This document shows positions 50,268-59,889 of a stretch of DNA of 64,000 nt, piece by piece. Source of the DNA: Desulfolutivibrio sulfodismutans DSM 3696. GTDB taxonomy: Bacteria > Desulfobacterota > Desulfovibrionia > Desulfovibrionales > Desulfovibrionaceae. The notes under the pieces are model-generated. The model ran no database searches, was not told the origin of the DNA, and saw only the letters and a program-made list of their open reading frames with translations. Positions within the stretch are counted from its first letter, which is position 1; each line of letters starts with the position of its first letter. The stretch covers positions 1,467,501 to 1,531,500 of the forward strand of contig NZ_CP045504.1 of the NCBI RefSeq assembly GCF_013376455.1, given 5' to 3'. Position numbers and translations under genes: made by a program.

Positions 50268-52106
50268 ATGGGCAAGGAGCTTTTGGACCGGGAAGGCGGG
50301 GCGAGGCATTTTCTGCTCGGCAACGAGGCCATCGTCCGGGGGGCGCTTGAGGCAGGGGTGGACATGGTGACCTGTTATCCGGGCACCCCCTCCTCGGAGG
50401 TTCCGGACACCTTTTTCCGGCTCTCGCCGCAGGGACCGTATCGTTTCGAATATTCCGTCAACGAGAAGGTGGCCCTGGAGGTCGGGGCCGGAGCCAGCCT
50501 GGCCGGGGCCAGGACGCTTGTGACCATGAAGCACGTAGGCGTCAACGTGGCCGCCGATCCCCTGCTGACCCTGGCCTACGTGGGGTCGCCCGGGGGATTC
50601 GTGCTGCTTTCGGCCGACGATCCGGGCTGCCATTCCTCGCAAAACGAGCAGGACAACCGCTGGTACGCCCGGCTGGCCGGGCTGCCCTGCATCGAGCCAT
50701 GTACGGCCCAGGAATGCAAGGACTTCACCCGGGCGGCCATGGAGTTGTCGCGACAGTTCGGCCATCCGGTCCTTGTGCGCACCACCACGCGGGTCAACCA
50801 CGTCCGCGGCCCGGTGACCTTTGCGGCCCTGCCCGAAAAGGCCCCGTCCGCGCCCTTCGTAAAAAATCCCTTCCGCTACGTGCCGCTTCCGGCCTCGGCC
50901 CGGGTTATGCGCCTGGCGCTCCTGGACAAGCTCAAGGCCATGGCCGCAGCCGCCGACGCCTCGCCCCTAAACGTCGTCTCCGGGCAGGGCCGCGTGGGAT
51001 TCGTGGCCTCGGGCATCTGCCGGGCCTACCTGCATGACGCGCTGTTCGAGACCGGGCTTTCCGGCCAGGTCAAGGTTTTAGACCTGGGCTTTTCCTCACC
51101 CCTGCCGGCCAACCTCATCGCCGATTTCGCCGCCGGACTGGACACCGTGGTGGTCCTGGAAGAGGTGGACCCCATTGTGGAAAACGAGATCCGGGCTCTG
51201 TTCCAACGCCGGGGCCTAACGGCTGCGGTCGTGGGCAAGGGGGAACACCTGCCGCGCTTCGGCGAATATTCCCCGGAGATCGTGGAGGCGGCGGTGCGCG
51301 CCGTATGCGGCCTGCCCGCGCGGGAAAAATCCCTGTACGCCGTACCGGCCGAACTGCCCAAACGCCCGCCAAACATGTGCGCCGGATGTCCGCATCGGGC
51401 CTCGTACCACGCCGTGCGCAAGGTCTTTGGGGACGAACCGGTCTATTCCTCGGACATCGGCTGCTACACCTTGGGCATCCAGCCGCCCCTGTCGGCCGCC
51501 GACTTCCTTTTCTGCATGGGCTCCTCGGTCAGCGCCGGAAGCGGCTTCGCCGCCGCCTCGGGACGCCCGGTGGTGGCCTTTATCGGCGACTCCACCTTTT
51601 TCCATTCCGGAATCACCGGGCTCATCAACGCCGTGGCCAATGGCCACGAGCTTTTGCTGGTGATCCTGGACAACCGCACCACGGGCATGACCGGGCACCA
51701 GCCGCATCCGGGCGTGGACCACACCATCTTCGGGGAATTCTCCTCCAAGGTGGACCTGGCCGGACTGGTGGCGGCCTGCGGCGTGACGCCCGTGCGGGTC
51801 AATCCCTTCAACCACAAAGCCACACTGGCGGCGCTGGCGGAACTCAAGGGACAGTCCGGGGTCCGGGTGCTCATCGCCGAGGCCCCCTGCCCCATCCACG
51901 CCCGCAAGGTCAAGATCGCGCGCAAGACCCCGCCCGCCCAGGTGGCTGGCGATCCCGGCAAGTGTCTGGCCTGCCGGGACGAACTGGCCTGTCCGGCCTT
52001 CTCCATGGTGGAGGGGGTCTTCGCCATCAATGCCGAGGCCTGTTCGGGCTGCATGTACTGCGTGCAGCTTTCCCCGGAAATCAAAGCCCGCAAGAAGGAC
52101 GGATAA
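50268..52106 (+). CDS. iorA: Indolepyruvate:ferredoxin oxidoreductase, alpha subunit
   Basis: IorA oxidises aryl pyruvates to aryl-acetyl-CoA with ferredoxin. The 612-residue product has the pyrimidine-binding domain (GVDMVTCYPGTPSSEVPD), the TPP motif FIGDSTFFHSGITGLINAV-type with ...NGHELLLVILDNRTTGMTG, and a C-terminal iron-sulfur part. That part has six cysteines (CLACRDELACP and CSGCMYCVQLSP); the usual final Cys-Pro is Ser-Pro. It ends directly before iorB. Confidence 0.93.
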   Translation: MGKELLDREGGARHFLLGNEAIVRGALEAGVDMVTCYPGTPSSEVPDTFFRLSPQGPYRFEYSVNEKVALEVGAGASLAGARTLVTMKHVGVNVAADPLLTLAYVGSPGGFVLLSADDPGCHSSQNEQDNRWYARLAGLPCIEPCTAQECKDFTRAAMELSRQFGHPVLVRTTTRVNHVRGPVTFAALPEKAPSAPFVKNPFRYVPLPASARVMRLALLDKLKAMAAAADASPLNVVSGQGRVGFVASGICRAYLHDALFETGLSGQVKVLDLGFSSPLPANLIADFAAGLDTVVVLEEVDPIVENEIRALFQRRGLTAAVVGKGEHLPRFGEYSPEIVEAAVRAVCGLPAREKSLYAVPAELPKRPPNMCAGCPHRASYHAVRKVFGDEPVYSSDIGCYTLGIQPPLSAADFLFCMGSSVSAGSGFAAASGRPVVAFIGDSTFFHSGITGLINAVANGHELLLVILDNRTTGMTGHQPHPGVDHTIFGEFSSKVDLAGLVAACGVTPVRVNPFNHKATLAALAELKGQSGVRVLIAEAPCPIHARKVKIARKTPPAQVAGDPGKCLACRDELACPAFSMVEGVFAINAEACSGCMYCVQLSPEIKARKKDG

Positions 52107-52697
52107 ATGCAGCGCCATCGCATTTTTCTCACCGGCGTCGGCGGCCAGGGAACCCTCACCTCCACCCGCCTTCTGGCCCTGGCGGCCATGGACGCGGGGC
52201 TTGACGTGGTCTCGGGCGAGATCCACGGCATGGCCCAGCGCGGCGGCGTGGTGGAGTCCACGGTGCTTCTGGGCGGTTTCACAAGCCCCAAGATCAGCCC
52301 GGGGGAGGCCGACATCCTGCTCGGCTTCGAGCCCCTGGAGGCCCAGCGGGCCTTGTCCATGCTGCTCCAGGGCGGATTTGCGGCCGTCAGCACCGACCCC
52401 ATCCCCCCCTTGAGCTCGGCCCTGGAGCGGGAGCCCTATCCGTCCCTGGAGGCCATCTGCGCGCCCATCCGGGAGTGGGCCGGGAAGGCGGTCTTCGTCC
52501 CCTGCCACGCCCTGGGGGTCAAGGCGGGCAACCCGCAAAGCGCCAACACCGCGCTTTTGGGCGCGGCCTGCGCCGCCGGGGCCTTTCCCTTCGGCATGGA
52601 GGCCATGGAAGCGGCCATCAAAAAGCATCTGCCGCCCAAGATCGTGGACGTCAACCTTGTCGCCTTGCGGCTGGGGGCGGACGCCCTCGGCGGTTGA
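52107..52697 (+). CDS. iorB: Indolepyruvate:ferredoxin oxidoreductase, beta subunit
   Basis: The 196-residue gamma-type subunit begins MQRHRIFLTGVGGQGTLTST, with the GVGGQG motif of the CoA-side domain of 2-oxoacid oxidoreductases, and has IHGMAQRGGVVESTVLLG. The ATG follows the iorA stop codon with no gap, so translation is coupled. A regulator gene follows 18 nt later. Confidence 0.94.
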   Translation: MQRHRIFLTGVGGQGTLTSTRLLALAAMDAGLDVVSGEIHGMAQRGGVVESTVLLGGFTSPKISPGEADILLGFEPLEAQRALSMLLQGGFAAVSTDPIPPLSSALEREPYPSLEAICAPIREWAGKAVFVPCHALGVKAGNPQSANTALLGAACAAGAFPFGMEAMEAAIKKHLPPKIVDVNLVALRLGADALGG

Positions 52698-52715
52698 GCG
52701 GAATCCGGGCGGGAC

Positions 52716-54389
52716 ATGAACGGACTCTCATCCTTTGAAAGCGGCTGGCCCATCTTCCTGACCACGCTCACACGCATCATTCAGGAAACAGGCCCCAACA
52801 TCCCCGTGCGCCAGGGGTTGGAAAACACCCTGGACATCCTGGTGGGCAACCTGGGATACCGCCGGGTGCATATCGAACTGTTCGACCTGCCCCGAAAAAA
52901 CACCAAAATCAGCCTGGACCGGGGCCGCGACCCGGGGATTTCCCACCTCTTCGGCCCCGGCCCCCTGGCCACGGGCCAGGTCATGGCCACCCGGCGCACC
53001 CTGGTCATCGGTGACGTCAAGGACCACCCCGACTTCATCGGACGCCCCCCCGAGGAACTGGAAACCCTGTCGTTTTTGTGCGTTCCCATTCATGCCCCCA
53101 AACCCGTCCCCGCCAATCACCAAGGCCCGGCGGCGTCCTCCGAGTCCCTGCCCCCTTCCGGCCCGGACACCCCCCCGGGACCGCCCGCGCCGACCGACGC
53201 GTCCGGCCAGGACGACGCCTTCGGGCAGGACCAGGGCTCCGTGCTCGGCACGCTCAGCGTGGACATCCCCAAGGCTCCGCCGGTTTTTCTGGAGGCCCAC
53301 TGCGACTTTTTAAGCGTGGTGGCGACGCTGGTGGGCAGCCTGTCCATCCGGCTGCGCGACGAGCTCACCCGCCCCCGCCGCCGCCTGCCCCAGCCCCAGC
53401 CCGACACCACCCCCCTGCCGCCCCAGGGCGTCCAGCCCCCCGTGGCCGTGTCCAAGAGCATGCGCCTGGTGCTCAGGCAGGTGGCCCAGGCCGCCTCGTC
53501 CTCCACCCCGGTCCTGTTCCGGGGCGAAGAGGGCACGGGCAAGGAATTTCTGGCCGAATTGCTGCACGCCCAAAGCCCCCGCCGCCTGCGGCCGATTCTC
53601 AGGCTGTCCTGCGGCACGGACCCCGAGGAAGTGGTGGAGGAGACCCTGTTCGGGGTGCAAAAGGGCGAGGTCTCCGAGTCCACCCGCTCCAAACGCGGCA
53701 TTTTCGAACTGGCCCAGGGCGGCACGGTCTTTTTGGACGACATCGAGGAGTTGTCGCCGGTGGCCCAGAAGGCGGTGCTCCGGGTCATCCACGAGGGCAC
53801 GGTGCAGCGCAAGGGCGGGGTCGAGCCGGTGCAGGTGGACGTGCGCATCGTGGCCGCCACCAGCGCCTCCCTGGGCGAGCGCATGGCCAAGGGCGAATTT
53901 CTGGAAGACCTGTATTACGGCTTAAGCGTCCTGCCCATCTACGTCCCGGCCCTGCGCGACCGGGCCGGGGACATCCTGCCCCTGGCCGAACACTTCCTGG
54001 GCGAATATTCCAAAAAGCTCGGCAAACCCCTGCGCCGCATCTCCACCCCGGCTATCGACCTCTTAAACCAGTACCACTGGCCGGGTAACGCCCGGGAGTT
54101 GGCCAGCTGCATGGAGCGCGCGGCCATGCTGTGCGACGAGGGCGTGGTGCGCACCTACCACCTTCCCCCCACCCTGCAGACCGCCGAAAGCTCCAACACC
54201 GGCCCCAGCCTGTCCTTTGGCGAGGCCGTGGCCAAGTTCGAGCAGGAACTTTTAATCGAGGCCCTCAAAAAGGCCCGGGGCAACATGTTCCAGGCGGCCC
54301 GCGACCTGCGCGAAAGCTACCGGGTGGTCAACTACAAGGTCAAAAAATACGGCATAGACCCCAAGCGATTCACCATGGGCCGCCGGTGA
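52716..54389 (+). CDS. GAF-AAA+-Fis regulator with degenerate sigma54 activator motifs
   Basis: A 557-residue NtrC/NifA-type protein: a GAF-like domain (about 15-215) split by a Pro/Ser-rich insertion (about 126-172), an AAA+ domain (about 243-470) and a Fis-type HTH (about 515-545, GNMFQAARDLRESYRVVNYK). Walker A is G270EEGTGKE. The GAFTGA loop is GEVSES (317-322), Walker B ends DD (341-342) not DE, and the two PspF-type arginines are L396 and G402. It lies 18 nt after iorB, so it may regulate iorAB, probably without sigma54. Confidence 0.9.
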   Translation: MNGLSSFESGWPIFLTTLTRIIQETGPNIPVRQGLENTLDILVGNLGYRRVHIELFDLPRKNTKISLDRGRDPGISHLFGPGPLATGQVMATRRTLVIGDVKDHPDFIGRPPEELETLSFLCVPIHAPKPVPANHQGPAASSESLPPSGPDTPPGPPAPTDASGQDDAFGQDQGSVLGTLSVDIPKAPPVFLEAHCDFLSVVATLVGSLSIRLRDELTRPRRRLPQPQPDTTPLPPQGVQPPVAVSKSMRLVLRQVAQAASSSTPVLFRGEEGTGKEFLAELLHAQSPRRLRPILRLSCGTDPEEVVEETLFGVQKGEVSESTRSKRGIFELAQGGTVFLDDIEELSPVAQKAVLRVIHEGTVQRKGGVEPVQVDVRIVAATSASLGERMAKGEFLEDLYYGLSVLPIYVPALRDRAGDILPLAEHFLGEYSKKLGKPLRRISTPAIDLLNQYHWPGNARELASCMERAAMLCDEGVVRTYHLPPTLQTAESSNTGPSLSFGEAVAKFEQELLIEALKKARGNMFQAARDLRESYRVVNYKVKKYGIDPKRFTMGRR

Positions 54390-54397
54390 TACGGCCC

Positions 54398-54436
54398 AAA
54401 GGCCCCGGGAGCTTCGCCTGCCCGGGGCCTTTTCGT
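54398..54436 (+). terminator. Rho-independent terminator after the regulator
   Basis: A perfect 12-bp stem (AAAGGCCCCGGG, 54398-54409, with CCCGGGGCCTTT, 54421-54432) with an 11-nt loop is followed by TCGTTT. It ends the iorAB-regulator unit. Confidence 0.9.
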
Positions 54437-54527
54437 TTGCCGTCGCGCGGACGCCGGGGGCAAAGGCATTTACCTTTGGCCCCGCCCCCTGATACACTTG
54501 CCGCAACATCCCGCAAGGAGCCGACGC

Positions 54528-56261
54528 ATGGCCAGCCAGTCCAGCTACGATTATTATAAAGACGACATCACCCGCATGCCCGCCCCGCGCTCCATCGCCC
54601 AGACCCTGCTTCTGGACAAGCGGGTGCGCCGGGTCACGGCGGCCGAGGCCTACGCGTTGGCCAAGGCCCAGCACGACGTGATGGAGACGGATCTGCCCAT
54701 CTATCCCCCGGCGGCCAAACGCCTGGGGCTTCCCGACGGGGCCACGGTCTTGAACAACTGCCACGGCAAGATCGTGGGCCGCACGGCCAAGGCCCGGCGC
54801 TTCTACACCCGCATGAGCGCCTCGGAACGGCGCAAGGTGGAGGCCGATCTGCGCGAGGCCGTCTTCGAGATGCAAAAACATCCCCTCATCAAGGCCAACG
54901 CCATCCTCGGCCTGGATGCGGATCTCATGATCAAGGCCACCATGGTGGCCACCGAGGACGACGCCATCAACGTCTTCAACTGGCTGGCCAACTTCACCCC
55001 CTTCGAGGAGCTGGCCGAACAGTATGCCCAAAGCCCGACCCTGCCCATCCAGGACATCCTCATCGTGGGCTTCAACCACTGGTGCACCACGGACCCCTAT
55101 TATCACAACGAAGGCGGCGCCCAACTGGCCCTGGTGGACGAAGACGCCAACGTGGTCGTGAACCTGGGCATGCGCTATTTCGGGGAACGCAAGAAAGGCA
55201 CCCTGACCCTGGCCTGGACATCCGGCATGCGCCTGGGCATGGCCGCCTGCCACGGCGGCATCAAGGAACTCGACTTCTCCACGACCACGGAGAAAAAATT
55301 CCACGTCCTCGGCAAGCGGTCCATCGCCTTTTTCGGGCTGTCCGGCACGGGCAAGTCGTCCCACACCAACTCCCACGACAACGGCGGCACCCTGCCCGAG
55401 GGCTTCAGCAAGGTGGTGCTGCACGACGACGCCTTCCAGATCGACTGCGACCAGAAGGTCTGCCGGGTCTGGGAGCCCACGCTGTTTGACAAGACCGATT
55501 CCAGGCCCCTGTCGCATCCGGACTGGAAATACATGATCTCCGTACAGAACATGGGGCTCACCCGCCTCCACGGCAAGGTGCTGCCCCTTGGCCAGGATGT
55601 ACGCAACCCCAACGGCCGGGCGCTCATCGACCGCGACCTGCTCGGGGTCTACGTCAACCGCTGCGCCTTCCCGGACATCATGGTCTGGCTCATGAAGGAC
55701 ACCTGCCTGCCGCCCGTGGTCCGGTTCATCGACAACAGCCTGGCCGTGGCCATGGGCGCGTCGCTTATGACCCGGCGCAACCTGGCCGAGAACGTCTCCG
55801 AGGAGGAGCTGAAAAAACTGGTCTTCGAGCCCTTCGCCAATCCCTTCCGGGTGTATGAGTTGTGGAAGGACGTGGAGGCGTTTTTAAAGGTCTTCGAGAA
55901 CGGGGCCACGGGGTTCTGCTTCAATTCCGTGGGGTTTTGGCGCACCTCGGACCGGGATCTGCGCAAGATCCCCTTGCAGACCTCGCTTGACCTGCAAACC
56001 GCCCTTTTGACCGACCGCCTGACCTGGACCGACTGGGACGTGCTGCCCGGGGCCCAGATCCCGGACAAAAAAAGCGTGGAGAAGATCCTGCCGGGCTACG
56101 GCGACCGCTACGACCCGGCCAAGGTGGAAAATCCCGAGGACTACGCGGCCACGGTGCGCGACCGGTTCATGCAGCGCCGCAACTTTCTGCAAAATTCCGA
56201 CCTGCACCACAAGCCGGAACTTTTGCTCAAACTGGTCAATTCCCTTATGGTGAAGTGCTGA
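54528..56261 (+). CDS. pckA: Phosphoenolpyruvate carboxykinase (ATP)
   Basis: This enzyme interconverts oxaloacetate and PEP using ATP, for gluconeogenesis or, in anaerobes, CO2 fixation. The 577-residue product has the kinase-type P-loop FFGLSGTGKSSHTN (270-281) and the HDDAFQIDCD metal segment. It also has the FNHWCTTDPYYHNEGG block, and it ends LLKLVNSLMVKC. AAGGAG lies 8 nt before the ATG at 54528. It is longer than the E. coli enzyme. It follows a terminator, so it is probably its own unit. Confidence 0.92.
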   Translation: MASQSSYDYYKDDITRMPAPRSIAQTLLLDKRVRRVTAAEAYALAKAQHDVMETDLPIYPPAAKRLGLPDGATVLNNCHGKIVGRTAKARRFYTRMSASERRKVEADLREAVFEMQKHPLIKANAILGLDADLMIKATMVATEDDAINVFNWLANFTPFEELAEQYAQSPTLPIQDILIVGFNHWCTTDPYYHNEGGAQLALVDEDANVVVNLGMRYFGERKKGTLTLAWTSGMRLGMAACHGGIKELDFSTTTEKKFHVLGKRSIAFFGLSGTGKSSHTNSHDNGGTLPEGFSKVVLHDDAFQIDCDQKVCRVWEPTLFDKTDSRPLSHPDWKYMISVQNMGLTRLHGKVLPLGQDVRNPNGRALIDRDLLGVYVNRCAFPDIMVWLMKDTCLPPVVRFIDNSLAVAMGASLMTRRNLAENVSEEELKKLVFEPFANPFRVYELWKDVEAFLKVFENGATGFCFNSVGFWRTSDRDLRKIPLQTSLDLQTALLTDRLTWTDWDVLPGAQIPDKKSVEKILPGYGDRYDPAKVENPEDYAATVRDRFMQRRNFLQNSDLHHKPELLLKLVNSLMVKC

Positions 56262-56340
56262 TCGCGGCGCGGTCTGCGCCCGCAACGGCCGGGGGATGGG
56301 GCGCTCCCCGGCCGGGAACCCGTCCAACCACCGAGCGGCC

Positions 56341-56823
56341 ATGAACTTTCGCCATATCGTCTTTGTCGCCGCCTTTTTCGTGGCCCTGCCCTTTTTGGCC
56401 TATCTGCTGTATTTAAGCCACAGCCAGAGCGTGGACCCCACCCAGATCATTTTCCTGGCCTTTGCCTTCTCGGTGACCTTCCCCACCCTGATCCTGTTGT
56501 CCCTGCTGCTCTTCCGCAGCCTGCTGGTGCTGGTTCTGGCCCTTCCGGCCTATATCGCCCTGATCATCGCCGGGTACACCCGGACCTACATGGCCTTCGG
56601 CATTTCGTGCTCAGGCCAGGCGACCCAGACCCTGCGCGACTGCCTGTATTACAGCGTGGCCACCTTCACCAACACCGGCTGCCCGGACTGCGCCCCCACC
56701 CCTGATCTCCGCATCCTGGCCGCCTCCGAGTCCTTTTTCGGCTACTTGGCCTTGGGCGTGTTCTGCTCCTGCCTGATCGTCATTTTGGTGCGGCTCATCG
56801 CCTCGGACAAGCTGCGCCACTAG
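56341..56823 (+). CDS. Small membrane protein with a pore-loop-like segment
   Basis: A 160-residue inner-membrane protein with about four hydrophobic segments (5-25, 36-58, 60-80, 131-152). Residues 103-140 resemble the pore helix, filter and last helix of a two-helix potassium channel: YYSVATFTNTGCPDCAPT then ESFFGYLALGVF. The filter TVGYGD is replaced by N111-T-G-C-P-D. The call is by pattern only. It follows pckA after 79 nt. Confidence 0.7.
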   Translation: MNFRHIVFVAAFFVALPFLAYLLYLSHSQSVDPTQIIFLAFAFSVTFPTLILLSLLLFRSLLVLVLALPAYIALIIAGYTRTYMAFGISCSGQATQTLRDCLYYSVATFTNTGCPDCAPTPDLRILAASESFFGYLALGVFCSCLIVILVRLIASDKLRH

Positions 56824-57206
56824 TCCCCCTTCCGCCACGCACCGCCCGGTTTTTCTTCGACCGCAGTGCCTCTTTTTCCGAAGTGCGGGACATCGCGCAC
56901 TGTCGCCCAAGGACTCCGGAAAACAGGCCCCACCCCACTTTTTTCAGCCCGCGCGCATGCAAACGCCAGGGCGGCGCATTCCCACGACGGCCCCGGCCTC
57001 ATTTGACAATTCCGTCTCCCTCTCCCGCACTTCAGGCGCGTTCTGAAAAGAACATGCATTTTTTCTTTCGCATTCTGCAAATGACTTTCTTTCTTGCAAA
57101 AAATCACAAGCCATGATTATACTTTGCGTGAATAGAATTTTCCGCCGTGCCCTGGCGCAGCAGAGAATTCCCCATACCCATCGTCCTCTCAACCTCGGAG
57201 GCTTCC
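56824..57206 (+). other. 383-nt gap before the chemoreceptor gene
   Basis: No gene was found. The left half is GC-rich with a weak GCAGTGC/GCACTGT inverted pair near 56863 and 56912. The right half is AT-rich and has a palindrome, GTTCT-GAAA-AGAAC (57040-57053), and the promoter candidate at 57094-57123. Confidence 0.5.
57094..57123 (+). promoter_or_regulatory. Candidate promoter for the chemoreceptor cluster
   Basis: A -35-like TTGCAA (57094-57099, 4 of 6) is followed after 18 bp by TATACT (57118-57123, 5 of 6 to TATAAT). It lies in an AT-rich stretch 84 nt before the start. No sigma28 consensus was seen. Confidence 0.45.
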
Positions 57207-59300
57207 ATGTTCGCCAATCTTCGAATCGCGGTCAAACTGGGCATCGGCTTTGGGCTTTTGCTGCTCTTCACCGCCGTCGTAGCCTTCGTAGGCTGGCTCA
57301 GCCTCGGCGCCATCGCCGACCGGGCCGACAAGACGGAAGGGGTAAACACCATCGTGGCCGAAACCCTTCAGGCCCGCATGGACGTCCTCTATTTCATGGA
57401 CGCCAAAGACGCCTCAAGGGTGGAGCAGTTCAAGAAGCGGGTGGAGGCCGTCCTCACCCAGGCGGCCACCCTCAAGGCCAGCTTTAAAAATATCGCCAAT
57501 CGGGAAAAGATGGACGCCATCACCGCAGCCATCAAAAATTACGACGAAGGGTTCATGAAATACATCGAGGCCGAGCGCTCGCGCGACGCCACGATCAAGG
57601 AGATGGTGGCCGCGGCGGCAGGCCTGCAACAGACGGCCGAGACCCTGACCAAACGCGCCAGCGCCGACGCGTCCCAGGGGGCAGGCGGCGTTGGATCGTC
57701 CGGGCTCAGGATCGCCGACATCACCCGGAACTTCCTGCTCTCGCGCATCGAGGTGCTCTACTACCTGTGGCGGGGGGACAAGGCCCGCGCGGAGAACGCC
57801 AAGGCCAGCCTGGACGCGGTTGTCGCAGCAGGCAAGGAACTGGCCGCCCAAAGCGCCCAGGCCGACGAAAAGGCCCTCCTGGCGGACATCGGGGTCAAGG
57901 CCGAGGCCTACAAGAGCCGCATCGACGACGTGGTCAAGGCCGGGGACACCCAGGCCGCCCTGGTCAAGGACATGGCGGTCATGGCCGGAAACGTGAGCAA
58001 TCAGGCTGAAGGGGCCCTTGCCGCACAGAAGGAGAGCATGGCCGCCGACTCCCGCCAGGCCACCATCACCAGCCTGACCGTGTCCGCCGTGGCCGTGCTG
58101 GTGGGCATCCTTTTCGCCTTTTTCATCACCCGGGCCATCCGAAACGGCGTGAACCGGGCCTACCGCGTGGCCGAGGCCGTGGCCGCCGGCAACACCGAAG
58201 AGGACGTCGTGGCCGCAAGCACCGACGAGATCGGCCAACTCCTCGGGGCCATGGGGCGCATGATCGAGGCCGAACGCACGGCGTCGCGAATCGCCTCCAA
58301 CCTGGCCGACGGGGATCTGACCGTGGAGGTCGTGCCGCGCTCGGACAAGGACGAGATGTTCCGGTCCTTCCGGGAAATGGTGGAGAAGCTGCGCGAGGTG
58401 GTTTCCGAGGTCCAGGCCGGGGCCGAAAACGTGGCCTCGGGCAGCGAACAGATGAGCGCCTCCTCGGAATCCCTGTCTCAGGGCTCCACAGAACAGGCGG
58501 CGGCCGTGGAGGAATCCTCGGCGGCCATGGAAGAGATGGCCTCCAGCATCAGCCAGAATGCGGACAACGCCAAGCAGACCGAGGCCATTGCGGTCAAGGC
58601 CGCGCACGACGCCGAGGAATCCGGATTGGCCGTGAACCAGGCCGTGGCGGCCATGAAGGTGATCGCGGGAAAAATCTCCATCATTGAGGAAATCGCCCGC
58701 CAGACGGATCTTCTGGCCTTAAACGCCGCTGTGGAGGCGGCCCGGGCCGGGGAGCACGGCAAGGGCTTCGCCGTGGTGGCCTCGGAGGTGCGCAAGCTGG
58801 CCGAGCGCAGCCAGGGAGCGGCCTCGGAGATCACGGAACTGTCGCGGTCAAGCACCGACATCGCGGCCCGGGCCGGGGATCTCTTGAGCAAACTCGTGCC
58901 GGACATTCAAAAGACCGCCGACCTGATCCAGGAAATCAACGCCGCCAGCCAGGAGCAAAGCTCCGGGGCCGGACAGGTCAACAAGGCCCTGCAACAGCTC
59001 GACCAGGTCATCCAGCAAAACGCGGCGGCCTCCGAGGAACTGGCCTCCACGGCGGAGGAATTGTCGGCCCAGGCCGAGCAGCTCCAGGCCACCATCGCCT
59101 TTTTCGACATCGGCCAGCGAGAGACCAGGCGTCCCGCCGCCCTGCCCCAGTCTCAGACCCGGACGCCCATGCGCCGTCCGGCCAAGGCGGCCCCAGCCGC
59201 CAGACCCGCCCAGGCCGCCAAGCCCGGCGGCCTCAAGCTGCGCATGTCCGAGGGACCGTCGGCCAAGGGCGGCGATGACGATGATTTCGAAAGTTTTTAA
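57207..59300 (+). CDS. Methyl-accepting chemotaxis protein
   Basis: A 697-residue inner-membrane receptor: TM1 (about 10-32), a long helical periplasmic sensor domain (about 38-285), TM2 (about 290-312), a HAMP region, then the signalling hairpin with the tip [20 protein letters not shown]. The end is a Pro/Ala/Arg linker of about 50 residues and a tail DDDDFESF. The last five residues fit the aromatic-x-x-aromatic pattern of CheR-tether pentapeptides. CGGAGG precedes the ATG at 57207. Confidence 0.95.
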   Translation: MFANLRIAVKLGIGFGLLLLFTAVVAFVGWLSLGAIADRADKTEGVNTIVAETLQARMDVLYFMDAKDASRVEQFKKRVEAVLTQAATLKASFKNIANREKMDAITAAIKNYDEGFMKYIEAERSRDATIKEMVAAAAGLQQTAETLTKRASADASQGAGGVGSSGLRIADITRNFLLSRIEVLYYLWRGDKARAENAKASLDAVVAAGKELAAQSAQADEKALLADIGVKAEAYKSRIDDVVKAGDTQAALVKDMAVMAGNVSNQAEGALAAQKESMAADSRQATITSLTVSAVAVLVGILFAFFITRAIRNGVNRAYRVAEAVAAGNTEEDVVAASTDEIGQLLGAMGRMIEAERTASRIASNLADGDLTVEVVPRSDKDEMFRSFREMVEKLREVVSEVQAGAENVASGSEQMSASSESLSQGSTEQAAAVEESSAAMEEMASSISQNADNAKQTEAIAVKAAHDAEESGLAVNQAVAAMKVIAGKISIIEEIARQTDLLALNAAVEAARAGEHGKGFAVVASEVRKLAERSQGAASEITELSRSSTDIAARAGDLLSKLVPDIQKTADLIQEINAASQEQSSGAGQVNKALQQLDQVIQQNAAASEELASTAEELSAQAEQLQATIAFFDIGQRETRRPAALPQSQTRTPMRRPAKAAPAARPAQAAKPGGLKLRMSEGPSAKGGDDDDFESF

Positions 59301-59333
59301 TGTCCGGATCGCCACGTCGCGCGGAGAAAGGCC

Positions 59334-59849
59334 ATGATGCAGGAAGAAGGAGCCGGATACCGTTTTCTGACATTCACCCTGGGCGAGGTGTTTTTCGCCC
59401 TGGACATCTCTTCGGTTCGCGAGATCCTTGATCTCCAGGACATCACCCGCATCCCCGGCGCGCCGGACTATATGCGCGGGGTGGTCAACGTGCGGGGAAC
59501 CGCCGTGCCGGTCATGGATCTGCGCATGAAATTCGGGCTGGGGCGGGTGGAAAAGACCCTCAACACCCGCGTGGTCATTGTGGAACTCATAAAAAACGAA
59601 GCCACTTCGGTGGTGGGGGCCATGGCCGACTCGGTCAAGGAAGTTCTGGAGCTCGAGCCCGAGGCCATTGATCCGCCTCCGGCCATGGGGGCCACCGTGC
59701 GCACGGATTTCATCCGGGGCATCGGCAAGCACGGCGGCCGGTTCATCCTGATCCTGGACGTGGGCAAGGTCTTCACCAGCGAGGAAATCCTGGATGTGGC
59801 CCGGGTCGTCGAGGATGCCGCCAGGGATGCCGGGACCGCAACGGCCTGA
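59334..59849 (+). CDS. cheW: Chemotaxis adaptor CheW
   Basis: CheW links receptors to CheA. The 171-residue product has the CheW beta-barrel pattern FTLGEVFFALDISSVREIL, then VVNVRGTAVPVMDLRMKFGL and KHGGRFILILDVGKVFTSEE. A short acidic C-terminal extension is unusual but not informative. It lies 33 nt after the receptor gene and 40 nt before cheA. Confidence 0.95.
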   Translation: MMQEEGAGYRFLTFTLGEVFFALDISSVREILDLQDITRIPGAPDYMRGVVNVRGTAVPVMDLRMKFGLGRVEKTLNTRVVIVELIKNEATSVVGAMADSVKEVLELEPEAIDPPPAMGATVRTDFIRGIGKHGGRFILILDVGKVFTSEEILDVARVVEDAARDAGTATA

Positions 59850-59889
59850 CGCCGTTTTGTCGGCGGTATTCGCTACAAAGGAAAACGCC

